Positions 1 to 10,792 of a stretch of DNA of 64,000 nucleotides are shown here, piece by piece (the stretch's first letter is position 1; each line of letters opens with the position of its first letter). A program made the translations under genes and the position numbers. Where the stretch lies: assembly GCF_001653235.2 (NCBI RefSeq), contig NC_035794.1, positions 1,922,001-1,986,000 on the forward strand. The letters run 5' to 3'. Under the pieces are notes generated by a model. The model had not been told where the DNA came from, made no database searches, and saw nothing but the letters and a program-made list of their open reading frames with translations. The stretch is from Pochonia chlamydosporia 170. Taxonomy: Eukaryota; Ascomycota; Sordariomycetes; Hypocreales; Clavicipitaceae.

Positions 1-530
1 CGACCCTTGTTTATACCTCGGATGGAATTGGGGCTGCTGGATCTATTATTTGTGTTGATGTTATACCACCATGGCTTTAGGGAATTGTTTAGAATGGCGT
101 TATTTGGGACCGGTACACTAGGGCGAGCATTATGGGAGGCGGGCATCTGGGAAGGTCACATATTCTAATCTAGGATCAACAGTGACATCTTTTGTGTCAG
201 TTAGGCTTGGAAATCCACAGAGGCGGAAAACTATAGAAGTGCATGTCTCTGTCACAATAGAATGAAGTACAAGGCCTTCTCGGATATTATGCTTGGTGCC
301 CGGTGGTGATGAGTATGTCGTCCATCGAGAGTTCCAACTCGACTACACCATGGAGCAGCAGGAAATAGCCCTCGAACTCAGTCTGTCACTGGTTAACACG
401 GAAGATATCCAGACTTCCCCGCGCCCGACGATAGATATAACGAAACCTCATTCAGCACCTGGGGTCACGGGCCAGTGGCAATAACTTCAATCCAAACACA
501 TCTGTATTGATATATCTCTGCGCAAAACCC
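1..530. other. left-edge region without a supported gene
   Basis: No gene is supported here. A 63-codon open stretch on the + strand (about 293-484) has an acidic, somewhat protein-like composition, but it lacks an ATG at its start and has no recognisable domain. It could be the last exon of a gene lying to the left of the window, or chance. Confidence 0.4.
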
Positions 531-1058
531 TCACTTACACTCCACAAACTGCCCCGTAGGAGCCCCCGAATGCGTAATAGTACCACAATAATACCCCAGC
601 GGATGGCCATCGTTACCAATCTCCCCGGGCTCATGATAATAAACAACCCGATCATTCCCCCACTTGTTGTTATTCAGGCCCCCGTTGTACGGACCCTTCG
701 TCACAAGAGGATACTCGTGGCGGTTGTCGTCAGCAGGACAATTCTTGCCAAAGTCAAACTTCGTGTCGGTGTAGGAGTGCGGGAAGCGGCCGTTGGGGTA
801 CTCCTTGGACTTTTTGCCGCGGGCGATGCCCTTTTCTTGGAGCTTCATGCCCCAGGAGGCGGCGTCGTATATGTCATTGTAGGTGTAGGTTGTGGTGCCG
901 CACTTTTTGGAGATGTCGTGGGGGAGGTCTACGACGCTGGTTGGGCCGTTGGATGGGTCGTCGGGGAGGGGTTGGAAGTCTCGGGGGAGGAGGGCGGGAG
1001 GAAGGGCGTGGGTGAGGGTGCAGGTGGTGAGGATGCTGGCGATGTAGATGGGCTTCAT
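531..1058 (-). CDS. secreted guanyl-type ribonuclease (RNase N1/T1 family)
   Basis: A single-exon, 175-aa secreted endoribonuclease of the fungal RNase N1/T1/F1 family, which cleaves single-stranded RNA, usually after guanosine. I chose the internal ATG at 1058 over one 24 codons upstream because it opens directly into a signal peptide (about residues 1-18, ending THA). A short pro-segment follows (LLPRD near 22-27). The family active-site set is visible: H94 in FPHSY, E115 in EYPLV, R137 in DRVVYY and H163 in ITHSGA. Four cysteines remain after the signal (53, 107, 158, 174), enough for two disulfides. The residue two before H94, a tyrosine in RNase T1, is phenylalanine (F92). The segment before the catalytic core is longer than in minimal T1 enzymes. 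It lacks the long basic loops I would expect of a ribotoxin, so I read it as an extracellular nutritional or competitive RNase. Specificity cannot be read from sequence alone. Confidence 0.85.
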   Translation of the reverse strand: MKPIYIASILTTCTLTHALPPALLPRDFQPLPDDPSNGPTSVVDLPHDISKKCGTTTYTYNDIYDAASWGMKLQEKGIARGKKSKEYPNGRFPHSYTDTKFDFGKNCPADDNRHEYPLVTKGPYNGGLNNNKWGNDRVVYYHEPGEIGNDGHPLGYYCGTITHSGAPTGQFVECK

Positions 1059-1851
1059 GGTGGAAGTTTGTGTTGTGTTATGATTTGGGGTGGTGTTGGG
1101 AGTGGTTGAGCTGGGGAGGTTGTTTGGCAATTTATAGACTTTAACTTGATAGCTTGGAGTTTTTAATTGTATTTGTATAAGTTGAGAGGATTCATATGGT
1201 GTAGTTGGATATCATCGTCGATCGTGGTGGTTTGGTTACTCTCGACGTCATGTAAGCTGATGATTTGGGGGCGATGCATCCTCCCAGGCGGCAGTTCTTA
1301 TGTGCCTGTATCAGATCGGCAGATGTGGTCAGAAATACATGCATCTTTGATCTTGAATGGGCAGCATTAGTGATGATCTCCAGATGTAAGCCCAACACAA
1401 TTCCTACGGATGCTATTTGTAGCGTCTAGTCCGGGGCTAATACTCCCGCGATGGATGAAGACTCGGTAGATACAGTCAGCAGACTCCGTATCTTGGGCCA
1501 AAGTACAAACATATGCACGGAGTTTGACTAGAGAGCTCTGGTAATTTACATATTGCATATGTGTATATTGCTGACTGAGTGGTGCCGTCTGAGAGCATAA
1601 GCATGATCGACATGTACGTCATTGAAGAGCGTATTCTCACCCAGCCTCCAGGCAGACATTGCCGAAAGACAAAAGTCAAAACCAACAAGGCTACTTGGAA
1701 CTTTCAAACACCCTCGACTCGCGGAATTCAGTCCATCTCATTAAAGCGTGCTTCAACTAAAGAAAATACGCTTTACTGAACACACGCAAAGAAGAAAGCA
1801 TTCAGCACCGTCATCACGACCGAGTCCAATTTACGGCTTTCAACCTTCAAA
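1059..1851. other. intergenic region, no gene seen
   Basis: About 790 bp between the divergently transcribed RNase gene and DUF3632 gene. Short open frames on both strands overlap each other and match nothing recognisable. The stretch just before 1852 is A/C-rich and resembles a fungal 5' leader. Confidence 0.5.
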
Positions 1852-2613
1852 ATGCCAACCAAGGCAGAATGGTTGACAGCCCAAGTGGCGCCTACCAAAA
1901 CAGCTCTCAACGACGGCGATGGCTGCCATGCAGACGAGGCAAAAAGCCTAACAGATTATCTAGAGGACAAATCAACAGCCCAAGAAGCCGCAACGGCCTT
2001 CACAGCACCTCTCCTTGCGGAAGACGACCCAGCCGCCTCACTCTTCCGTCCGATGGGTCTGCTGTGCGAAGCCTTGGTAGAGCTCGGTGACGACCGTGAC
2101 AAGCTTCTAGATCTTCTCGCTGCCATGCAGCAGCTCCCGCCAACATCAGACATCAACTGGCGAGACCTCCCTGGCTTCGGAAACATGTGGAGTGACTTGT
2201 ATAGGCTGTACACTCATGGATCAACACCGTGGGAGAAGACGGAACTCTCTGACGAACGAAGGCTTGAGTTACAGCAGCACTTTGAAGCAACTGGGAGTGT
2301 GGAAGCGGAGTTGTATCTTCGAGGGTTGGATGGTGTGACGGCGCGTTGGGGATACGAGACGCTGAGCTTGATATGTGCGAGGCGAGTAGGCGTGGAGGTT
2401 TTCATAGGTGCTATGTATGCGTGGTTGAAGGTGGCGGGTGAGAAATTGAAGGGGGATTTGAGGCAGGATGAGGTTTGTAGGTATGGTGAGGAGAGGAGGA
2501 TGGGTGATCATTGGGAGATGTGGAAGAGTGCGTTTTTGGAGGGTGCTGGGGATGGGAGTTGGGGGAGTGAGGCGAGGAGGATGGCTTTGGAGTGTCATGA
2601 GTTGATGAAGTGA
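1852..2613 (+). CDS. DUF3632-type fungal protein
   Basis: A single-exon 253-aa protein starting at an ATG in a good context (caaaATGcc). It is acidic, mostly helical by composition, and has no signal peptide or membrane segment. The central stretch with NWRDLPGFG and a following Trp-rich part (MWSDLYRLY) resembles the DUF3632 family, which is widespread and often multi-copy in filamentous ascomycetes and has no known function. The assignment rests on remembered family character rather than on a catalytic motif, so it is moderate. The ORF has an uninterrupted coding feel up to a TGA at 2611-2613. Confidence 0.7.
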   Translation: MPTKAEWLTAQVAPTKTALNDGDGCHADEAKSLTDYLEDKSTAQEAATAFTAPLLAEDDPAASLFRPMGLLCEALVELGDDRDKLLDLLAAMQQLPPTSDINWRDLPGFGNMWSDLYRLYTHGSTPWEKTELSDERRLELQQHFEATGSVEAELYLRGLDGVTARWGYETLSLICARRVGVEVFIGAMYAWLKVAGEKLKGDLRQDEVCRYGEERRMGDHWEMWKSAFLEGAGDGSWGSEARRMALECHELMK

Positions 2614-3453
2614 GGTGGAAAGTGAAGGCGTGTAGTTATTTTGAAGGGTTTGTTTGGTGTTGATGGAAGGTTGGAATGACTTGCAGGAGGAGGGTTGAGA
2701 GATGGGGTAAATGTGCATCAAGATTGGCGTGGGTTGTGAAATATCTTGTCAGTACTCCGTAGAGGGTGTGGATATACAAAAATACACCAGCATAATGACC
2801 ATTTCAGCTATAATTCTCATGTTCGTACCTGTGTAACACATATTTCTCTGAATTGCCACATCTCACGGGTAAACCACAAATCCCAATTCTGCCATGAAAG
2901 CATCCGATCCGGAGCACACTGACCCGAGTAAACGAGCCATCAGAATCCATCTGTCAATACTCGATCCACAGGATAGAAGCAACATGCGCCAATAAGCAGA
3001 CATGATAACCTTTCTCCTTCTCCATCTTTTGGCCGGAGCTTCGGGTTGCCATCAACGGCTTTACTACTAAGTATTATTACCCCACCGATTTTAGCCTCGC
3101 ATATGCACGTCGGTATCTGCAATCCCTTCCCTTGCCTTGCCTTTCATCCATTGATCCCTGCGCAGGGCATGTCAATGTTCGCTTCCATGCATGTTTCCAC
3201 GACGCCATCTCCAACCATGAACCCCGCTCACTTGCACTCTGTTGATATTTGAAGCCGCTTGACATGTTTGTGGCTACATGTTCAAGCCAGTGAATGATTT
3301 TATTATCAATCAGATACCTTCTGACTTGAAAGCGATTTAATCTACCGTTGATTCATTACTTCTATCTTTGTATCCTGTCCCCTCTCTTCCTCCACAAACC
3401 TACTTACATCTACACCACCAAACTCACTCATCGCCACCATCACCATCATCACC
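2614..3453. other. intergenic region and DAK promoter/leader
   Basis: No gene is supported. A TACTCCGTA motif lies at 2753-2761. The last 60 bp before the dihydroxyacetone kinase start is a C/T- and CAC/CAT-rich leader, common before well-expressed fungal genes. Confidence 0.5.
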
Positions 3454-5277
3454 ATGTCCTCCAAACACTTCATCAACGACCCAACCCTCCTCGTCAACAC
3501 CGCCCTCCACAGCCTAACCCTCACCAACCCCAACGTCGCTCTCGACCCCGACTCCAAAATCATCTACCGCCGCCCATCCCATGCCGCCCCCCAAGTATCA
3601 ATCATCTCCGGCGGAGGATCCGGCCACGAGCCCTCCTTCGCCGCCATGGTCGGACCAGGCATGCTCTCCGCCGCCGTAGCAGGCACCATCTTCGCCAGCC
3701 CGTCTGCCGAACAGGTCCGCACGGGCATCACCTCCCGCGTCGACACCTCCAAGGGTGTCCTGGTCGTGGTCATGAACTACACCGGCGATGTGCTCAACTT
3801 TGGAATGGCCGTCGAGAAAGCCAAGGCCAGTGAGCTGAATGTCGAAATGGTAGTGGTAGGCGATGACGTCGGCGTGGGGAGAGCAAAAGCCGGCAAAGTA
3901 GGACGCAGAGGTATCGCCGGCACGGTCTTGGTGTTGAAGATCGCTGGTGCTCTGGCCGCGCAGGGACGGTCTTTGGATGAAGTCGCCAAGGTGGCTAGGC
4001 TGACGGCTGATAATATCGTCAGCGTGGGAGCTAGTCTGGAGCATGTCCACGTTCCGGGGAGGGCGGTCGACGCGCAGGAAGATAAGTTGGCGCAGGGGGA
4101 GATTGAGATTGGAATGGGCATTCACAATGAACCTGGTTCGGAGAGGGCAGAGCTCAATTTGCCGCAGTTGGTGGCCAAGATGCTCGCCCAGCTGCTTGAT
4201 TCCAACGACAAGGACCGCGCCTTCTTGAACGTGAATTCCAATGAGGTGGTTTTGATGATCAACAACCTGGGCAGTGTGTCGGTGTTGGAAATGGGCGGCA
4301 TTACTACCGAGGTTGTGTCACAGCTGGACTCCAAGTATGGCATTCACCCGGTTCGTGTTATTTCGGGGACATTCATGACGAGTTTGAACGGGCTGGGGTT
4401 CAGCATCTCGTTGCTCAATGTGGTGAATACGGATATTGGCGGCCCCGGAATGATTGAGTTGCTTGATGCTGATGCTGAAGTAACGGGGTGGTCAGCACCG
4501 ATTCGGAAAGAAACATGGGAGGCCAAAAACACGGCTACCCGGACGGATGAGAAGGGACAGAATAAGGAGGTCAAGCCTAGTGGGTTGAAGATGGATACAA
4601 GCCTAGTCAAGGAGAGGTTGACCCTGGCGTTGGAGAGGGTTATTGCAGCTGAGCCTGAAGTCACACGATATGATACCGTCGTTGGCGATGGCGACTGCGG
4701 CATTGGTCTGAAGAGGGGAGCACAAGGTACGTTGCAAACTATTCTCCCGCCCAGCAAAACGACAAACTAACCTGTCACAGCCGTCCTCAAGCACATCAAC
4801 CAAAACACTCTCACAGACGACCCCCTCCTAACACTGGCATCCATCATTCCCGTCGTCGAATCCACCATGGACGGTACATCCGGTGCCCTGTATGCCATAT
4901 TCCTCAACGCCCTCGCCCATGCTCTCCGGTCCCTACCGTCAGGAGACCTGAGCCCTTCCCTCTGGGCAAAGGCTCTCCAAGGCTCTTGCGACGCCCTGTC
5001 CAAGTACACGCCCGCTCGGCCCGGTGACAGAACCCTCGTAGATGCACTGTATCCCTTTGTGCAGGTCCTCGGCAATACTGGAGATGTGAAGCAGGCGGCG
5101 GAGGCGGCGAAGAAGGCTGCGGATGAGACTAAGGGCATGCAGGCTAGTCTGGGGAGGACAGTGTATGTGGGTGGCAAGGGATTTGAGCAGGTTCCTGACC
5201 CGGGGGCGTTTGGACTGGCTTGCTTCTTTGGCGGGTTGGCTGGGCTTAAGGGGGATGAGGAATGGGAGAGGGTGTGA
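3454..5277 (+). CDS. dihydroxyacetone kinase (ATP-dependent, DhaK-DhaL fusion)
   Basis: Two exons, 3454..4726 and 4781..5277, encode 589 aa. The 54-nt intron has a GTACGT donor and a CTAAC branch site before ..TCACAG. The enzyme phosphorylates dihydroxyacetone to DHAP in cytosolic glycerol metabolism and detoxifies DHA. The N-terminal DhaK domain shows the SGGGSGHEPS nucleotide/substrate loop (about 50-60) and the LEHVHVPG motif, whose H199 corresponds to the histidine that binds DHA covalently. The C-terminal DhaL domain begins near 385 and carries GDGDCG (411-416), where aspartates coordinate Mg-ATP, followed by MDGTSGALY. The length matches yeast Dak1/Dak2 (about 590 aa). A 19-residue Lys/Thr-rich linker joins the two domains. 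The gene is convergent with SmD2. Confidence 0.95.
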
Positions 5278-5839
5278 TGAGCCATGATGGAATATTCGTT
5301 GGTAGTTGTACGTGTACTGCTGTGGAAATGTTGCAATATATTTGAGGTTTGTAGTCCTTGCATTGAAGCTGAACTCGTACTTAATTCCAGTTTCACGGAA
5401 AGTAGCGTGCCAATCTTGGGTTAAACACCTGATACTATCCAACAGATCATTACGCACCTTCAAACTCGTCACTATTCTCATAAGGTTAGGCACCAGGTTG
5501 TAGGAGCACCGAACAATCCTCAATCAGCCCGCAACCCTCACCTGAAGCGAAATCACACCAAAATAACTCACCAAATACCGGAATCACAACCCATGTTGAA
5601 CGGTACCCTCACCAAACCATACAGTCACTGCAACGGCCCAGAGCAACACACCATGTAGAAACTGTAAATCATTCAACACACGGTGTAAACGGATTGTTTT
5701 TCAACGCCTATCGTTCCCATGTAACAAAAGCCGCAAACCAACCAGTACTCATCCACACAATCCAGCAGCCCAAAAAGGTGCCGCGTAAATTCATTACCAA
5801 TCAAAATAAAAACCATGCTGCAAATTCCAACCCTCGACT
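5278..5839. other. convergent intergenic region (DAK / SmD2 3' ends)
   Basis: 560 bp between two gene 3' ends. No gene is seen. The DNA is moderately AT-rich and will hold both 3' UTRs. Confidence 0.5.
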
Positions 5840-6419
5840 CTAGCTCAGCAATACCAAGATGACACTATCTCCTCTCAAGAACCTAAACACCACTAGTCAG
5901 CTTGCAGTCCTCTTTAAAGCATTGTTGATTCTCGTCCCGCGGGCAAGGAAGCTTACATCTTGCTGATGAATCGGTCCTTGTTGACTGGTCGTCCCTTCTT
6001 TCCATCTGCTAACCGCGGCGTCTCTGTCCACATCTCCTTTACGTTCTCTAGGACCATGTTGCAGTGTCTGTCGAAGGCCTTGACGCGGGCCAGGAGCTTG
6101 CGGTTGTTGCGGATGGAGATGAGGACCTGGGTGTGCGACTTGACGGCCGTCTGGAGGATTGAAAGGGGGCCGGATGTGAATTCGTGTTCTTCGAGCTCGG
6201 CAATCTCGTACTCGCTGTGTTATAATCCGGGTTAGCTTCGGGATTCTTGATACGTCTATCGATGGAGTTGTGATGGAGGGGGCCAGTTGAGGACGTGGAT
6301 ATTGCGTACGTGAGCTCGTTGCGCGGCTTGTTCAGCAGCTCCCTGGAATATGGTTAGCACATCTGTCAATGAGGGAGAATTGCAGGCAGTGGGCCGTACT
6401 GGATCTTGGGATCTGCCAT
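5840..6419 (-). CDS. small nuclear ribonucleoprotein Sm D2
   Basis: Four exons on the minus strand: 6400..6419 (20 nt), 6310..6342 (33 nt), 5957..6214 and 5840..5882, together 117 aa. Sm D2 is part of the heteroheptameric Sm ring on U1, U2, U4 and U5 snRNAs and is essential for splicing. Diagnostic stretches are [14 protein letters not shown] (N-terminal helix), [18 protein letters not shown], the Sm1-type [23 protein letters not shown] and the Sm2-type [14 protein letters not shown]. The length matches human SmD2 (118 aa). All splice sites are GT/AG, and the three introns are 57, 95 and 74 nt. Two very short first coding exons mean that simple gene finders are likely to miss the start. It is divergent from the hydrolase gene at 6840. 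Confidence 0.95.
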
Positions 6420-6839
6420 CTTGAATGTATTCGTCGTGATAGCTGGGTTGCAATAGCAGCGGCACGCGATCGCAAGGCTGCACTCGAAAAGGTCGAAAAG
6501 TTGAAGAGAGGTGCACAACCCGAGCCTCTGATTGGCCGCACTTCAATCTGTGGGGCTGTCTCAGAATCCAGCTCCTGACTGGCTCTGCCAAACTCACCAG
6601 CTGCAGCCAGCTGTGCACACTGATCCTGACACTCCCTAAGTCGGCGGCAAGCGGCGGCAGCCATTCCTCGGGCTAAATTTTGGAGAAAGGCACATTGCCG
6701 TGACGTTTTGCAGTCTGCTCGAACCGATCCGACCACACCTCCAATCCGCACTCTCGGCACAACCACCATTGCCGCGGCAATCGATGCGCACTTTTCGTCA
6801 CAGAGGAGCGCATCGTATATAGTCATTACTCCCGTCTAA
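6420..6839. promoter_or_regulatory. bidirectional promoter between SmD2 and HIBYL-CoA hydrolase
   Basis: The two start codons, 6419 (-) and 6840 (+), are 420 bp apart and diverge, so this segment must contain both promoters and leaders. No clear TATA box is visible, which suits housekeeping genes. The role is inferred from position only. Confidence 0.6.
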
Positions 6840-8442
6840 ATGTCTTTCCGGGCGTTTGCGGTGCGAGCTGGTTCGGCTGCCAATGCTGCGAGCAGTTGGA
6901 GCTTAAGAAGTGGTCTCAACATGGCACAACAAGCTAGAGTTTTGAGCTCCATTGGGGCGCGATCGGTATGTTTCCTCTGCCTATTTTACATACCGTGGAG
7001 GTGTGCTGTCTCTGCTCGAATCGTCTGTTGCTAATGAATGCTTGAAATAGCTTTCCACGGAAGCCACTACCATCAAGGAACTCCCCGGCGATGAACCCAA
7101 CGATGTCGTTTTCGAAAGCAAATACGGTCTTCGCACCGTCATGCTGAACCGACCGAAGAAGCTCAACTCTCTCAACGGCTCCATGATTCGCAAGATTGTA
7201 CCCCGTCTGGTTGAGTGGGAAAAGAGCGACATGGCCAATATTGTGGTGATGAAGGGTGCCGGCGAAAAGGCTCTTTGTGCGGGTGGTGATGTTGCCGCCC
7301 TGGCTGAGTATAACCAGGAGGGCGGCGATGGGTGGAAGAAGTCGGCTGAGTACTTTGGCCTCGAATACAAACTGGACCACTACATTGCTACGTATCAGAA
7401 GCCGTATATTGCTTTTATGGATGGCATCACCATGGGCGGTGGTGTTGGTCTCAGCATCCACGCCCCTTTCCGAATCGCCACTGAAAAGACTGTCTTCGCC
7501 ATGCCCGAAACAACGATTGGCTTTTTCCCCGATGTTGGAGCATCGTTTTTTCTGCCGCGGATGAATGGAGCTGTTGGAACCTACCTCGCCCTGACTAGCG
7601 AGCGTCTGACCGGTCCCAACGTGTTCTACTCTGGCATCGCTACGCACTACCTTCACTCTACAAGCTTGCCCGATCTTGAGGCTCGCTTAGCTGAGCTGAG
7701 ATTCAGGGATGATGATCCTCTCCCGCAGAGACTCGCCATTATCAACCACACTCTTGAGGAGTTCTGCACTGGTTTGCCATATGACCAGCAAATGCAGCTG
7801 GGCGGCGCGGTTCGCCAGGCAGTTGATCGATGCTTCAGCAAGAACAATGTAGCCGACATTATTACTGCCCTGAAGGCAGAGAAGGGGGAGACAGAGGAGT
7901 GGGCCCAGAAGCAATTGACTACGCTAAACAAGCGATCGCCGACAGCAGTGCATGTGACTTTGAGGCAGATGCGAGTTGGCGGCAAATGGGACATTGCTGA
8001 GACGTTCAACAAGGAGCATCAGATTGCTAGCAAGTTTATGCAACACCACGACTTCACCGAGGGTGTGACGGCGTTGTTGGTTCGCAAGGAGAAGCCCAAG
8101 TGGAAGCCTGAGTCGTTAGAAGCCATCCCTGCCAGCGAGAACGTCTCGCAGCCCTTCTTTGACTTTGACAAGGAGCACTCCCTGGAGCTATTTTCTGATC
8201 GAACCTACTCCGAGTACCCCTACCAGGGCCTTGGTATACCCACAGAGAAGGAAATCAAGGCTGCCGTCAGTGGTAACAGCTACACTCCACAGGAACTGAC
8301 CAAGATTATTGTTGCGTCACGGAACGGACGTCAGGGTATAGCGGACATTGTCAACGAAATTATCAACCGCAAAACTACGGTTGATGCCCAGGGCAAGGTG
8401 AAGTGGGTAAATGAGGATGCATCGGCAAGCAGCCGATTGTAG
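6840..8442 (+). CDS. mitochondrial 3-hydroxyisobutyryl-CoA hydrolase (crotonase superfamily)
   Basis: Two exons, 6840..6965 and 7051..8442, encode 505 aa. The first exon gives a Ser/Ala/Arg-rich, acid-free N-terminus (about 40 aa) typical of a mitochondrial presequence. The enzyme removes CoA from 3-hydroxyisobutyryl-CoA in valine catabolism. The crotonase fold is evident: RPKKLNSLN near the start, GAGEKALCAGGD for the oxyanion hole, MDGITMGGGVGLS, and PETTIGFFPDVGASFFLPR, containing E195 and D203, which correspond to the catalytic pair of human HIBCH. The fungal C-terminal domain extends the length to about 500 aa. The yeast relative Ehd3 doubles as a mitoribosomal small-subunit protein (mS47), so this protein may have the same second role; the sequence cannot tell. 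Confidence 0.92.
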
Positions 8443-9230
8443 ATGTAAATGCGAGCAGGTGACACCCAGTGAGAAGTGTCGCCGCATAGAGCGGAGGGAT
8501 GGGGTATGTCTCGAGATTTGGAAAATCCATTGTGTAAAAATATGAATGATTACAGTACAAAGATACACTGTCGAGCCAACGATGATGTTTGATTGTGAGC
8601 ACTACATATGATTGCGTTGAGACACCGCATCGCTGCAGTCGCAGATGGGAATGGCTGCAAATGAGGTCAGGTCCGTTGAGCGAAGAAAATGTGGGGGCGT
8701 GGATTGGTTGGGATGGAGAGACATCATCGCAAGTGACGTGGAGCGGGAAAAGTCACGGAGCGGAATAACCTCACTCTGTGCCCAGCCGACCGACGCTTGT
8801 GTTGGGTGGTGTTGGTGGTGGTTTGTATGGTGGCAGAGTGTTTGTAATGGAGGGTGGGTGAGGGGGCCACAGATGGCAGCCTAATGGAATGCCTTCACTC
8901 TTACGGAAATGACCAGTTGACTCAACATGGGCAACAGAAAAGAGGGTCTGAGGGAGAAGAGATGAGGGAGAAAGGCGACCAAGTGAGCTTCAACACCAAG
9001 GCGGAGGTGGGCGAAACAGCTTCGAGGAAGAAGTGAGAAGCGGGGATGGGGATGGAGGCAAGGATTACGTGAGTAAGTGTGAGGATGGTGACAAGTGATG
9101 AAGCGGATTGTGTATTCTGTATGGCGTCCATGTGTCAAAAACAGTTGGATGGTTCGCCTTGGATACTTACTTAAGTAGAGATGGATGGGATGGGATGATG
9201 GCTTCAATGGGGGGGTGGTTTGAGGACGAG

Positions 9231-9238
9231 TATAAAAG
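9231..9238 (+). promoter_or_regulatory. TATA box (TATAAAAG)
   Basis: A full-consensus TATAAAAG preceded by GAG and followed by GGAAGGGG. It lies about 1.55 kb upstream of the GATA-factor start codon and points toward it. If used, the transcript would have a very long leader. TATA boxes of this quality are uncommon in this window. Confidence 0.45.
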
Positions 9239-9873
9239 GGAAGGGGCCGCCCAGCTTCGCTGCAGATGGAACATGGAATAGAAAATGAATGACTTGGGAA
9301 TGAATGCCTCAACTTGTTCTTGAGTCAATGAACGAGATAGCCGTCTGTGCCTCAAACCGACTCGACGCCAGTGACAAGACAAGGGGGGGTTCAGTTCACT
9401 TCGGTTCAAGGCCAAGACAGACGAAATCTCGGAAATTCCTCACCCATCGAGCACGAACAGAGACGACTGAAACGAGGGACGGTTGCCAGGTCAGACGGAG
9501 CGAGCAACTTAAGTCCGGGCTTGGACGTCAATGTATGGCAGGAAGGCTCAACTTTCACCAGACTCGACCAGACTGCTCCTACCACCTGAGCAGACAGACC
9601 AGACCAGACCTCTTTGTTCGTTTGTTGGCCAGCCCTTGCACTTCAGATTGCTTGCCACTTACACCTGGCCAGTCGGAGCCGTGATTCCGGAGCAAGACCT
9701 GGACCATCCAGCTTTGGTAGGTGGGGCTTCCAGTCGGCGCTTCTCCAGCTTGCAGAGTCGCCAGTCTGGTGCAGCGAAACACATTTTGCCAGGCTCAGGC
9801 CAGCACAGGCTTGACACACAGCACCCATTCCACGCCTAGCACACCAACGGGGCACGACTAAGCCCGTGGCAGT

Positions 9874-9885
9874 TGACGTCACGTG
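9874..9885. promoter_or_regulatory. composite CRE / E-box (TGACGTCACGTG)
   Basis: A palindromic cAMP-response-type element TGACGTCA (9874-9881) overlaps a CACGTG core (9880-9885). Such sites bind fungal bZIP (CRE/ATF) and bHLH factors respectively. It lies about 0.9 kb upstream of the GATA-factor start. Its use as a binding site is inferred from sequence only. Confidence 0.5.
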
Positions 9886-10792
9886 CTGCCGTGTTTGAAG
9901 CGCGTCCAAGAAATCGAAGAAATCCCATCTCAATCTCCAAAATTGAGCCATTGGACCGTCGAAGCGTTATTACACTCATCAAGCCCTAAGACAGGACTTG
10001 TTCCCCCTTTTGAAGGTAATTCTCATCACCATTGACGCACACTCTGCGAGCCAGTGTTGCTGAGCCTCCCGTTCGTTTTTGGCTTTGGAGCTACGACGGG
10101 TAACGGTGGGTATTGCCAGTATTCCCTGTCACAGCACTTGAGGTCCAGTCCAGTCCAGTCTGGTTGAAGCGTCAACTGGTCTCTGGTGTGGCACACTTAC
10201 AGCACTGTACAGGCTTAGTGCCAGCCGGCTGCCAGATAACATCAACCGTCAATGAGTGTCTGGTGTGTGTAAACACGTGCTGGTCTTCGACTCTTGTTAT
10301 TCTTAACCCCATCACGAGTCATCACTGCCGAATTCTTCCTGCCCGTGCTTTTTCTTTTTCTTGCATCTACAAACTCTCTGCAACTGCCTCAATTGACTGC
10401 TTGCAACCTCTCCCAGCTCCCCTTGGCGCGCCTCGTTGCACCTGCAGCCGTTCGATTTGGGATCCACTTCGCACGCCTCACGGTCTCACGTACTCCGTAA
10501 CCATACCAGGACATCAAATCCACTTCAACGCGACAAGGGCCCCAAAGCTCCAGCATAGGCGCGTTCTGGTCACGAACATGACACCCGCCTCCCGAATTTG
10601 ATCAATTTGTCTGGTGCAATTAATTAACACTCGTCCAACACACCTCCACTCCACATTCAGATCTCCAGATCTCTCTTTTTTTCCTTTTTGTTTCTTGCCT
10701 TTTTGCATAGCTCGCAGCCCAACGCTTCCTGTTCGTGTTTGTGCAGGGCATCACAACATTTACACACATCGGCATACGGTGATAGCCTCGAC

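Larger units (their letters stand above)
8443..10792. other. long intergenic / 5' leader of the GATA regulator
   Basis: 2.35 kb without a supported gene. Small + strand frames occur (for example 9304-9684 and 10113-10601), but they have no recognisable domain and overlap frames of similar size on the other strand. The 3' 300 bp is C/T-rich like a transcribed leader. A strong TATA-like box and a CRE/E-box composite (listed separately) suggest that transcription starts well upstream of 10793. Introns within the leader are possible. Confidence 0.5.

Noticed and set aside
3432..3453. CAC/CAT run before the dihydroxyacetone kinase start that resembles a His-tag coding stretch
   Set aside because: It lies upstream of the start codon in a C-rich fungal leader and is not in frame with an upstream ATG; no vector sequence is present. 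It is a natural leader repeat.
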